A stretch of DNA of 64,000 nt from Inia geoffrensis (Eukaryota > Chordata > Mammalia > Artiodactyla > Iniidae): positions 42,306,600-42,370,599 of the forward strand of contig CM070902.1 in assembly GCA_036417435.1 (NCBI GenBank). The letters are read 5' to 3'. Shown one piece after another: positions 10,811 through 20,649 of the stretch. The first letter of the stretch is position 1; the number at the start of each line of letters is the position of its first letter. A program made the translations under genes and the position numbers. The notes beneath the pieces are model-generated. The model saw only the letters and a program-made list of their open reading frames with translations. It was not told the DNA's origin and made no database searches.

Positions 10811-13800
10811 AGGAATATACATATTGATAATTACCTTAAATGTAAATGGATTAAATTCTCCAATGAAAGGAGGTAAACTGGCTGAATGTATACAAAAACA
10901 AGACCCGTATATATGCTGTCTGCCAGGGGCCCACTTCAGACCTAGGGACACATAAAGACTGAAGGTGAGGGGATGGACAAATATATTCCATGCAAATGGA
11001 AATCAAAAGAAAGCTAGATTAGCAATTATAATATCAGAAAAAAATAGACTTTAAAACAAAGGCTATTACGGGAGACAAAGAAGGTCATTACATAATGATC
11101 AAGGGATTAATCCAAGAAGATATAACAACTGTAAATATTTATGCACCCAACATAGGAGCACCTCAATACATAAGGAAAATACTAACAGCCATAAAAGGGG
11201 ATTCGACAGTAACACAATCATAGTAGGGGACTTTAAGACCCCACTTTCCATGCTGGACAGTTTATCCAAAATGAAAATAAATAAGGAAACCCAAGCTTTA
11301 AATGATACATTAAACAAGATGGACTTAATTGATATTTATAGGACATTCCATCCAAAAACAACAGAATACACATTCTTCTCAAATGCTCATGGAACATTCT
11401 CCAGGATAGATCATATCTTAGGTCACAAATCAGGCCTTGGTAAATTTAGGAAAATTGAAATCGTATCAAATACCTTTTCTGACCACACCGCTATGAGACT
11501 AGATATCAATTACAGGAAAAAATCTATAATAAATACAAACACATGAAGGCTAAACAACACACAACTCAATAACCAAGAGATCACTGAAGAAATCAAAGAG
11601 GAAATTAAAAAAAAAATACCAGAAACAAAAGAAAAAGAAAACACAATGATGCAAAAGCTATGGGATGCAGCAAAAGAAGTTCTAAGAGGGAAGTTTATAG
11701 CAACACAATCCTACCTTAAGAAACAAGAAACATCTGAAATAAACAACTTAACCTTACACATAAAGCAATTAGAGAAAGAAGAACAAGAAACAATCTAAAG
11801 TTAGCAGAAGGAAAGAAATCATAAAGATCAGGTCAGAAATAAATGAAAAAGAAATGAAGGAAATGATAGCAAAGATCAATAAAACTAAAAGCTGATTTTT
11901 TTAGGAGATAAACAATACTGAAAAACCATTTGCCAGACTTATGAAGAAAAAAAGAGAGAAGACTCAAATCAATAGAAATAAAAGTGAAAAAGGAGAAGTA
12001 ACAACTGACACTGCAGAAATACAAAGGATCATGAAAGATTACCACAGGCAACTATATGCCAATAAAATGGAGAACCTGGAAGAAATGGACAAATTCTTAG
12101 AAATGCACAACTTTCTGAGACTAAACCAGGAAGAAAGAGAAAATATGAACAGACCAATCACAAGCACTGAAATTGAAACTGTGATTAAAAATCTTCCAAC
12201 AAACAAAAGCCCAGACAATATGGCTTCAGAGGTGAATTCTATGAAACATTTAGAGAAGAGTTAACACCCATCCTTCTCAAACTCTTCCAAATTATAGCAG
12301 AGGGAGGAACACTCCCAAACTCATTCTACAAGGCCAACATCACTCTGATGCCAAAGCCGGAGAAAGATGTCACAAAGGAAGAAAACTACAGGCCAGTATC
12401 ATTGATGAAGATAGATGCAAAAATCCTCAGCAAAATACTAGCAAAGAGAATCCAACAGCTCATTTAAAGGATCATACACTATGTTCAAGAGGTGTTTATC
12501 CCAGGAATGTAAGGATTCTTCAATATATGCAAATCAATAAACATGATACACTATATTAACAAACTGAAGGAGAAAAACCATATGATCATTTCAATAGATG
12601 CAGACAAAACTTTGGACAAAATTCAACACCGATTTATGATAAAAACTCTCCAGAAAGTAGGAATAGAGGGAACTTTCCTCAACATTAAAAAGGCCATGTA
12701 TGACAAACCCACAGCCAACATCGTCCTCAGTGGTGAAAAACTGAAACCATTTCCTCTAAGATCAGAAACAAGACAATGTTGCCCACTCTCACCACTGTTA
12801 TTCAACATAGTTTTGGAAGTTTTACCCACAGCAATCAGAGAAGACAGAAATAAAAGGAATCCAAATTGGAAAAGAAGAAGTAAAGTTGTCACTGTTTGCA
12901 GATGACATGATACTGTACATAGAGAATCCTAAGTATGTTACCAGTAAACTACTAGAGCTAATCAATGAATTTGGTAAAGTAGCAGGATACAAAATTAAGG
13001 CACAGAAATTGTTTGCATTCCTATACACTAATGATGAAAAATCTGAAAATGAAATTAAGAAAACACTCCCATTTACCATTGCAGCAAAAAGAATAAAATA
13101 TCTAGGAATAAACCTACCTAAGGAGACAAAAATCCTGGATGCAGAAAATTATAAGACACTGACGGAAGAAATTAAAGATTATAGAAATAGATGGAGCGAC
13201 TTACCATGTTCATGGATTGGAAGAATCAACACTGAGAAAATGAGTATACTACCCAAATCTATCTACAGATTCAATGCAATCCCTATGAAACTACCACTGG
13301 CATTTTCCACAGAACTAGACCAAAAAATCTCACAATTTTTATGGAAACACAAAAGACCCTGAAAATCCAAAGCAATCTTGAGAAAGAAAAATGGAGCTGG
13401 AAGAATCAGGCTCCCTGACTTTGGACTATACTACAAAGCTACAGTAATCAAGACAGTATGGTAGTGGCACAAAAACAGAAATGTTGATCAATGGAACAGG
13501 ATAGAAAGCCCAGAGATAAACCCATGCACATATGGTCACCTTATCTTTGATAAAGGAGGCAAGAATATACAGTGGAAAAAAGACAGTCATTTCAATAAGC
13601 GGTGCTGGGACAACTGGATAGCTACATGTAAAAGAATGTTACACACAAAATGTTATTTTGTGTATGATGTTAGAAATCTCCCTAATACCATACACAAAAA
13701 TAATCTCAAAATGGATTAAAGACCTCAATGTAAGGCCAGGCGCCATCACACTCTTAGAAGAAAACATAGACAGAACACTCTATGACATAAATCACAGCAA

Positions 13801-14645
13801 GATCCTTTTTGACCCACTTACTAGGGAAATAGAAATAAAAACATAAGTAAACAAGTGGGACCTAATGAAACTTAAAAGCTTTTGCACAGCAAAGGAAACC
13901 ATAAGCAAGACCAAAAGACAACCATCAGAATGGGAGAAAATATTTGCCAATGAAGAACTGACGAAGGATTAATCTCCAAAACTTATAAGCAACTCATACA
14001 GCTCAATATCAAAACAATAAACAACCCAATCCAAAAATGGGCAGAAGACCTAAATAGACATTTCTCCAAAGAAGATATACAGATTGACAACAAACACATG
14101 AAAGAATGCTCAATATCATTAATCATTAGAGAAAAGCAAATCAAAAGTACAATGAGATATCATCTCACACTGATCAGAATGATCATTATCAAAAAATCTA
14201 CAAACAATAATTGCTGGAGAGGGTGTGGATAAAAGGGAACCCTCTTGCACTGTTGGTGGGAATGTAAATTGATAAAGCCACCATGGAGAACAGTATGGAG
14301 GTTCCTTAAAAATTCTAAAATTAGAACTACCATACTACCCATCAATCCCACTACTGGGCATACACTCTGAGAAAACCATAATTCAAAAAGTGTCCTGTAC
14401 CAAAACATTCATTGCAGCTCTATTTACAAGAGCCAGGATATGGAAGCAACCTAAGTGTCCATGAACAGATGAATGGATAAAGAAAATGTGTCACATATAT
14501 ACAATGGAATATTACTAAGCCATAAACAAAAAGAAATTGAATTATTTGTAGTGAGGTGGATGGACCTAAAGACTGTCATACAGAGTGAAGTAAGTCAGAA
14601 AGAGAAAAACAAATACTGTATGCTAAGACATATTTATGGAATCTA
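10811..14645 (+). pseudogene. L1-B ORF2 (endonuclease and reverse transcriptase, broken)
   Basis: The span equals about 1278 codons, the normal size for ORF2. The usual start methionine appears changed to isoleucine (GIYILIITLNVNGLNSP, near 10815). Endonuclease: LNVNGLNSP at 10836-10862; the catalytic QETH segment reads PGAH at 10923-10934; the SDH motif is kept at 11478-11486. Reverse transcriptase: [17 protein letters not shown] in the piece at 12543-12905, FADD at 12895-12906 in a different frame (12886-13362). The C-terminus is eroded near 14400-14645. Frame pieces at 11250, 11941, 12543, 12886 and 13658 lie in three frames. No active enzyme can be made from it. Confidence 0.95.
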
Positions 14646-15005
14646 AAAAAAGAAAAAAATATCTGAAAAACCTAGGGGCAGGACAGGAATAAAGACACAG
14701 ACTTAGAGAATGGACTTGAGGACACAGGAAGGGGGATGGGTAAGCTGGAACAAAGTGAGAGAGTGGCATGGACTTATATACACTACCAAATGTAAAATAG
14801 GTAATAGTGGGAAGCAGCTGCATTGCACAGGGAGATCAGCTCGGTGCTTTTTGACAACCTAGAGGGGTGGGATAGGGAAGGTAAGAGGGAGGAGATATGG
14901 GGATATATGTGTATGTACCGCTGATTCACTTTGTTGTAAATCAGAAACTAACACACCATTGTAAAGCAGTTATACTCCAATAAAGATGTTACAAAACATA
15001 TAAAA
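14646..15005 (+). other. L1-B 3' UTR with poly(A) signal
   Basis: The 3' UTR contains an A-rich stretch at 14645-14660, then the conserved block ending 'cagttatactccaataaag'. AATAAA is at 14979-14984. The same block, inverted, marks the 3' ends of L1-A, L1-C and L1-D. Confidence 0.85.
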
Positions 15006-15119
15006 AACCCATGGGTTAATATACCATAATATTTCTCAAACATGTAAAGTTTCAAAAGATGCAATATATGTTGGGAAAATCCCTAGGAATCAGAAGGTGT
15101 ACGACTAATTATTGCTTAA

Positions 15120-15262
15120 TGCTCTAGTAGTTCTGTGATCTTGGGCAAATTGCCTAACTTCTCTGGGCTTTTGTTTTCTCACCTACAAAAAAGAATTAAT
15201 TATCCCTGACTTGACTATCTCACAGGGTTTTAGAGATGGTCAGAGGATATAAAAGTCATAAT
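15120..15262 (+). mobile_element. MIR SINE, central to 3' part
   Basis: 'ctgtgatcttgggcaaattg' at about 15133, 'cctaacttctctgggc' and 'cacagggttttagagatg' follow the MIR order on the plus strand. Confidence 0.7.
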
Positions 15263-15269
15263 GCATTAG

Positions 15270-15432
15270 TGGTAACAGCTGGGGAACTGTCTACATGCCA
15301 GATAGCATCCTAAATGCTCGACATGGATCACCTCTTAATTCTCATGACAGCTTGATGACTCAATAATGTTGAGGATTTAGAATCTAGTTCAGTGAGGTTA
15401 AATAATGTATGCAAGATTACATAGATAATTAC
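15270..15432 (-). mobile_element. MIR SINE
   Basis: 'tacatgccagatagcatcc', 'ctcttaattctcatgacagc' and 'gcaagattacatagataat' match MIR read on the complement. It faces the MIR at 15120-15262, so two MIRs lie tail to tail. Confidence 0.6.
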
Positions 15433-15471
15433 ATAGGAAATATATTACCTCTTAGGTAGATTACAATTGGG

Positions 15472-15496
15472 GTGTGTGTGTGTGTGTGTGTGTGTG

Positions 15497-15560
<64 letters not shown>
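15472..15560. repeat. Compound microsatellite (TG)n(GA)n
   Basis: About 28 TG units with one interruption (tgttgt at 15495-15500) at 15472-15528, directly followed by 16 GA units at 15529-15560. A second short GA patch follows at 15570-15582. Confidence 0.98.
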
Positions 15561-15564
<4 letters not shown>

Positions 15565-15582
15565 TTGGGAGAAAGAGAGAGA

Positions 15583-16261
15583 TCTCCCTACATCAGTGTT
15601 AAATTAACTCTCTGCTGTGAACCTAACCCTCACCCAGGATTCTAGATTGTGGCTGACCTGAAGCATTTTGAGAAACTCTTGAGGCTATGTCTTCCCAATA
15701 CAATAAACAAGTCATGAAAGAATGTGGAAGGTCTGAGAGACTAAGTTGATGCCTTTAATCTTAAGCCTGAGGTAACAACTGTGGAAGAATCTGAGGAAGA
15801 GGGATCTTATTCAAAGTACAATTTATGTAAGATCAATAAACTCTCTGTATCTAAGATCCATGGGTGTGTGTGGGGTATGTGTGTGTGTGTATGTAAATAA
15901 GGCAATGTTTTTGAAAGCCTTGAACAATATTAGGACATTTTTCATGATTCTTTGGCTGCCTTCAGCATATTTCTGTGTGAGTCATTACGGAACGGAGGAA
16001 AGGAAACTGGGATGGAATTCTTTCGTTTATCTAAACAAATATTTGTCAATATCATTTTCCTAGGAGATGATTCATATGTCATAGGATGTCAGAACTAGGA
16101 AAGACTAGAAAATGAACAGGTTCCATCATCAATCATAATTGTGAGATGACATTTTTAAATGGCCCTTCTCCTCTTTACCTAGACTACTACATAAACTCAG
16201 AGCCCAAAATCACTTTCTGATAAGAACCCAGGCTTGTAACAGGATTTAAGCATTGCTCACT
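15583..16261. other. Unassigned noncoding stretch
   Basis: Unique-looking sequence. A short degenerate TG run lies at 15860-15895. The open frame at 15860-16063 starts inside that run and carries no known domain. No repeat family recognised. Confidence 0.5.
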
Positions 16262-16465
16262 CCCCTTCATCATATTCATTCACTCAGGTACTCCCCCAAC
16301 AAGTATTCACTGAGGATCAGTTGATGTCAGGCACTGTGAGACTAAGGACTCACCTTAGTAGGTGAATAATACAGTCTTTGCCTTCAAAGAGGTTACTACC
16401 TAGCATGGAGATATACTTGAATATAGACAATTACAATCTACTGTGAGAAACTTCTGCCTGAAAGC
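16262..16465 (-). mobile_element. L2 LINE 3' end fragment
   Basis: 'attcattcactcaggta', 'aacaagtattcactgagg', 'gtcaggcactgtgagac' and 'cagtctttgccttcaaagagg' follow the order of the L2 3' end read on its complement. Confidence 0.65.
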
Positions 16466-18245
16466 TAGAATGTTGCCTGTATTTGAAAATAAAATGTCAT
16501 TGGTATATACCATGTCTGTTTGTTTACATGTTGTCTATGGCTGTTCTCAAGCTATAAAGTCAAAGCTGAGTAGCTGTGACAGGGTATAAGTTGCATAGCC
16601 CTTTACAGAAGTTTACAAAACCCTGCTCCGGAGGACAGAATACCTATTGCAGAATTGGGAAGAGGGACAGTAAGGCTGTCTGTACTAGTATCTCTTAAAC
16701 CCTGCTATACAGTAGAATCATCTAAAAATATTTTAAAACACATTGATGCCCAGTCTCTCCAGAAAGTTTTGAATTCAACAGTAAGATGGAGTACGCTTTT
16801 ATTAACACTCTTAAGATGATGTGACCTTTGGATGCCAATGGACAACCAGGGTGGAGGAAGACTCTTCCAGAGAAAGTGACATTTTGACTGAAGCCTGACG
16901 TAAAAAGAATATACAGGCCAGAGAAAGGGAGGGAGTGTTTTCTGGAGGGAGGGAAGAGTATGTGCAAAATCTGGAGCAGAAAGTGTGTATGGGAAATTTC
17001 AACTAGTTCTGGGAAATTTCAACTAGTTCTATAGAGGGAGAGCTGGCAGGGAGGATGTAAAGTAGAAGACAAAGCAGGGACCAAATCAGGAAAGTACTTA
17101 TATAGCCTGTTGGAAATATTTGTGGTTTATCTTGAAGAGAAAAGCATGGAAGATGTGTAGCTGTTTTACACAGGGAGAGTAACATGGCAGATTTTGCATT
17201 AGGATAATGTTAACAGCTGTATGGGGTATAGATTATATGTGTTGGGGGAAAGGCAGGTATCAAACATAGTGACACTGCAAGGAATTGGAGGCAAGGAGAG
17301 AAGTTAGGAGGTCAATCTCAGACCCCATTAAGACTCTTTACCATGTGCCTGAGTCAGGACTTAGAAGATGGTGCCCTGACACTAATTGCACTGTGTGTAA
17401 CAGTGATGGGGACTGGCCACCACTCCAGCTTCCTACCTCAGCTCTCCTTTGCCCCTTCATCTTATTGGAGCAAGTCTCCCTCCCACACTCTGTACTAAGC
17501 TGTTGGAGGGTGAGTCTACATTCTGGCCATCTTGTCCCTTCCTTTCTCTCTTTGCATGCGAAGCAGAGCACTTTTGCACATAGGACGTGCTAAAGACTGT
17601 TAAACAACCAACTTCTCTCTTTCAGGTGAGTAAAGTAACTGGCACAAGACTGCTCCTCCCCTCCCCAGCCACCAGCAGAAGAGTTTAGAGCAGCACCCAT
17701 GTGACCTGACTTAGGTATCAGGGATATTTCCCAGGTGTCCTGGGAAGCTGTCTACCTTAGTTGACACGTAGGTCAGAATGTTGGAACTCCGAACCCAGCT
17801 TCGGTTGCCTCTGTGCTGTATGATCACTACTGCCACTGACCTAGTGAGAAGAGCTCCTGCAAGGTCATGCAGTTTACCCAGGACAGTGCTATTGTCAGCA
17901 TAGTGTCAAAAAAACTGGTGCTTGTTGATGATCACCTTTCACTGGGGACAATTTATGAATAATTCCCAGAAAATACCTTTCATTTGTTTGTTTTTTATTC
18001 TTTCTCTGCTAGCTCTTATTTTTGCATATTATCATTTACTTTTGTGTCTAAACAAAAGAGCCCAGCTGAACTCCTTTTCGTCCTATAGAGAATTTCACAT
18101 CTCTCCTTCTATTGGCAACACATCTAACAGGGTAGTGTTGAAACAAATAATTTTACTTATTTCTTATGAGCTCTAATCTCCTGGTACTAAAGCTTGTGTG
18201 AAGGAAACAGAATAATTTATGCTATTTTTAAAGAAGAGAGCTAGA
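16466..18245. other. Unassigned noncoding stretch with one short tandem duplication
   Basis: About 1.8 kb of moderate GC content without a repeat I can name, apart from the 20-bp duplication at 16991-17030. Open frames at 16722-16967 and 17285-17593 are short, lack known domains and look like chance frames. This is a candidate for unique or conserved sequence. Confidence 0.5.
16991..17030. repeat. Perfect 20-bp tandem duplication
   Basis: The unit gggaaatttcaactagttct occurs twice head to tail (16991-17010 and 17011-17030) without a mismatch, which points to a recent event. Confidence 0.97.
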
Positions 18246-18248
18246 TTT

Positions 18249-18297
18249 CTTCTTTCCTTTCTTTCTTTCTTTCTTTCTTTCTTTTTTTTTTTTTTTT
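18249..18297. repeat. (CTTT)n plus poly(T) tract
   Basis: A polypyrimidine tract: ctttcctttctttc repeats that end in a 16-base T run at 18282-18297. The complement would be the A-rich tail of an eroded retroposon or a purine microsatellite. Confidence 0.95.
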
Positions 18298-18606
18298 GTT
18301 GGGAATATCTTTAAACACCATAAACTTTGGGCTAGTTTGACAGTGCGGGAGCAGTCTTTCCTCCTGCTGATGCACACAGACACATTGCTTAATTTAGAGC
18401 AATTCAAAAGACGGGATGATAATGCAGAGTTCCTGCTGTTAGGAGCCATCGCTCTGCTTGGAGACATATGTAGCCACAGAAGGCAGAATAGATCACAGTA
18501 GCTTAAGAAACTGTAAGATAAAGGGGACAGAGTCACTGATCAGGACCCCAGAGATGGCAGGCCGCCTGCACTCACCCAGCAGATTCCATTGCTGCTGCCA
18601 TTATTT
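18298..18606. other. Unassigned noncoding spacer
   Basis: Unique-looking sequence between two pyrimidine microsatellites. Frames here on either strand (for example 18458-18691) gain their length from the repeats. Confidence 0.45.
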
Positions 18607-18688
18607 TCCTTTTTTCTTTTCCTTCCTTCCTTCCTTCCTTCCTTCCTTCCTTCCTTCCTTCCTTCCTTCCTTCCTTCCTTCCTTCCTT
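18607..18688. repeat. (CCTT)n microsatellite
   Basis: About 17 pure ccttc-type tetranucleotide units at 18621-18688 after a T-rich lead. It generates the longest open frame of the window (18572-19051, complement, 159 codons, a KEGR repeat protein), which is an artefact of the repeat. Confidence 0.98.
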
Positions 18689-18894
18689 TAAAATGTCCTC
18701 AGTAAACCTCAGGTGAATTTGGGGCAGGAGAAGGAAATGGCAGATGGCAAAATGTGTTGATTCAAACCTTACAGATGTAGTTATCGTTTCAAATGCATGC
18801 AGTGGGAAGCTAAAAGATACTAGTTTCTCCTTTATTTTAACATGGAGAATCAGAAAAGCAAAATGCTCATATGAAAGAAAGGTGATATGTAGTT

Positions 18895-19290
18895 TAGTGG
18901 AAGGAATCAACTCTCTGAATCTACAGACAGACCTGGATGCAAAGCCTGATTCGGACACTTCCTTAGCTGTGGTTGTTGGTCTGTGCTTTCTGCACCCTAG
19001 TAGATAATAATCCCTAAATTTTTGGATCCTTGAAAGATTAAATAGCATCATAAAGATTAAATGTCAAATGAAGTTATTGGTAAAAAGTAGTGCTCAAACA
19101 ACCTATTTCATTTCTAATTTTAATTTATTGTTGCACAACTTCAGGAAGGTCACTTAAACAGGTTGAGCCTTACCTTTAAAGCAGGACTGAAAATGTGTAC
19201 AGGTCAAGACATGTAAAAGGATTAAATCAGGTAACATGTTAATTTGTTTGTAACTTGTAAAGTGCTGTATACACACAGTTATTACACACA
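18895..19290 (+). mobile_element. Eroded MIR-like fragments
   Basis: Two stretches look like MIR on the plus strand. The first, 18920-19070, has 'cagacctggatgcaaagcc' and a late 'gattaaatagcatcat'. The second, 19125-19285, has 'aggaaggtcacttaaacagg' and 'aaaggattaaatcaggtaac'. Both are strongly diverged. Confidence 0.45.
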
Positions 19291-19334
19291 TAATTTACAT
19301 CAACATGCAATAGAAAAGCACCCTTGTGGACAGA

Positions 19335-19414
19335 GTATCTATTATATGGCAAACACTGTGCTAGGAACTTTACAATTATATGCTCTCTAATAATTGCAAC
19401 CACTTTGTGCAGGA
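19335..19414 (-). mobile_element. MIR fragment interrupted by a SINE
   Basis: 'tctattatatggcaaacact' and 'gtgctaggaactttacaatt' fit the complement of the MIR 3' part. The CHR SINE at 19429-19553 cuts it; the sequence beyond the SINE only weakly continues the MIR. Confidence 0.5.
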
Positions 19415-19428
19415 TGTAAGATCACTTT

Positions 19429-19553
19429 CTTTTTTTTTTTTGGCTGCCCCATGTGGCAGGCGGGATCTTAGTTCCCCAACCAGGGATCATAGAACCTGTG
19501 CCGCCTGCATTGGATGCACAGAGTCTTAACCACTGAACCACGAGGGAAGTCCC
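19429..19553 (-). mobile_element. CHR SINE, short copy
   Basis: On the plus strand a T run (the tail) is followed by 'ggctgccccatgtggcaggc', 'ttccccaaccagggatcat' and 'ccactgaaccacgagggaag', which is the complement of the CHR head. A target duplication tgtaagatcactttc / tgtaagatcatttt sits at 19415-19428 and 19554-19567, with one mismatch. It is about 125 bp, shorter than the 1185-1390 copy. Confidence 0.87.
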
Positions 19554-19610
19554 TGTAAGATCATTTTTACTGGATGGATTGCAGAACTGGGTCCAGTTCT
19601 GGGTTAGATG

Positions 19611-19866
19611 GCAGCTAACATTTATTCCACACTTACTGTATCCTGGTCCCTGTTCTAAATGCTTGAGATGTATTATTTCATTTAATGCTTTTTTCAACCA
19701 TACAACATAAATATTGTTATCCTCATCTTACAGATGAGGAAACTGAGATACAGAGATACTCATTCACTTGTCCAAGGTTATATAAATAGTAAGTGATAAA
19801 ATAATATTAGAAGGCAGGCAGTCTGACACCAAAACCTGCATTCTTAACCATATTATATGGCAAAGT
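19611..19866 (-). mobile_element. MIR SINE, nearly complete
   Basis: Reads on the complement as 'gcagctaacatttattcca', 'ctgttctaaatgcttgag', 'cagatgaggaaactgagat', 'ttgtccaaggttatata', 'ggcaggcagtctgacacc' and 'gcattcttaaccat', which covers almost the whole MIR from tail to tRNA head. Confidence 0.87.
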
Positions 19867-20522
19867 ATTGACTTGGTTACAAGAATTTATTTCTTCAGCT
19901 CATTGATGCTGTCTTACTTGACATCAACTAATGAGAAAATTCCATGAGATACAATATCATTTTTATTTACTGCATAGCTTCTAAAGACAATGAATATATT
20001 ATTTATTCAAATAAATTTTGTTGAAGAAACTAGTACCATTAGACAGAGATTACTAACTTGTCAGCATTAGTAGGTATCACTCTTAAATTAGGTCTATAAC
20101 CTGGGTATACTTATGCATCTATTTATTAATATATGTGTACTCCCATAAAGATGGGTGGCTGCCTAATGACCCTCTCTGCAGGGTGCAGCAATCAGAAGAC
20201 ATTCCAAATTCCAGAAATAATTAAATAGTGATGTTAATCATTACTACCGTGGGCTTGCATTCAGTCTCCAAAAGACTCTAAAACCTTAAGAACATAGATA
20301 GCTAGAGTTTTCCTCTTTCTAACCCTCTCTTCATACTTTCCAAGAAATATTCTGCTTTTTCAACTAGTATTCCTTAGCCCTTAATAGTATGAATTTATCT
20401 TATCCCTTTGTTTTCTCTACCCAGTATCTTCATCAACACAGCAGCTGCTAGGGAATCAGCAAAGTAGAAATAAATCAAGAGCAAGAGATGGTAGAGTTAT
20501 AAAAATGCAAGGAAATATTTAG

Positions 20523-20527
<5 letters not shown>
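19867..20527. other. Unassigned noncoding stretch
   Basis: AT-rich unique-looking sequence with no recognised repeat or frame of note. Confidence 0.45.
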
Positions 20528-20586
<59 letters not shown>

Positions 20587-20649
20587 TGTGTGTGTACACA
20601 CACATATACATATATATATATACATTATATATATATATGTGTGTGTGAT
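20528..20649. repeat. Long (TA)n tract with (TG/CA) patches
   Basis: About 28 pure TA units (20528-20583), then tgtgtgtgtacacacacata at 20588-20607, which is self-complementary, and a second TA/TG region to about 20649. The frame over it encodes only an IYIY repeat and is not a gene. Confidence 0.98.

Larger units (their letters stand above)
7842..15005 (+). mobile_element. L1-B: near full-length L1 retrotransposon
   Basis: The element runs from a typical L1 5' start (gggaggagcttcaagatgg) through a GC-richer 5' UTR, ORF1, ORF2 and a 3' UTR that ends in an AATAAA signal at 14979-14984 and a short A tail. A probable target-site duplication encloses it: aatccatggg at 7832-7841 and aacccatggg at 15006-15015, with one mismatch. 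Length is about 7.2 kb. Both reading frames are broken (ORF1 stop at codon 24, several ORF2 frame changes, endonuclease motif lost), so it cannot mobilise itself. Confidence 0.97.

Noticed and set aside
12886..13362. Functional reverse transcriptase
   Set aside because: FADD is intact, but the frame is one piece of a broken L1 ORF2; upstream and downstream parts lie in other frames.
18572..19051. 159-codon open frame on the minus strand, longest of the window
   Set aside because: A large part of it is a KEGR repeat encoded by the (CCTT)n microsatellite; no domain outside it.
20528..20649. CRISPR-like or satellite array
   Set aside because: It is a simple TA/TG microsatellite without spaced repeat units.
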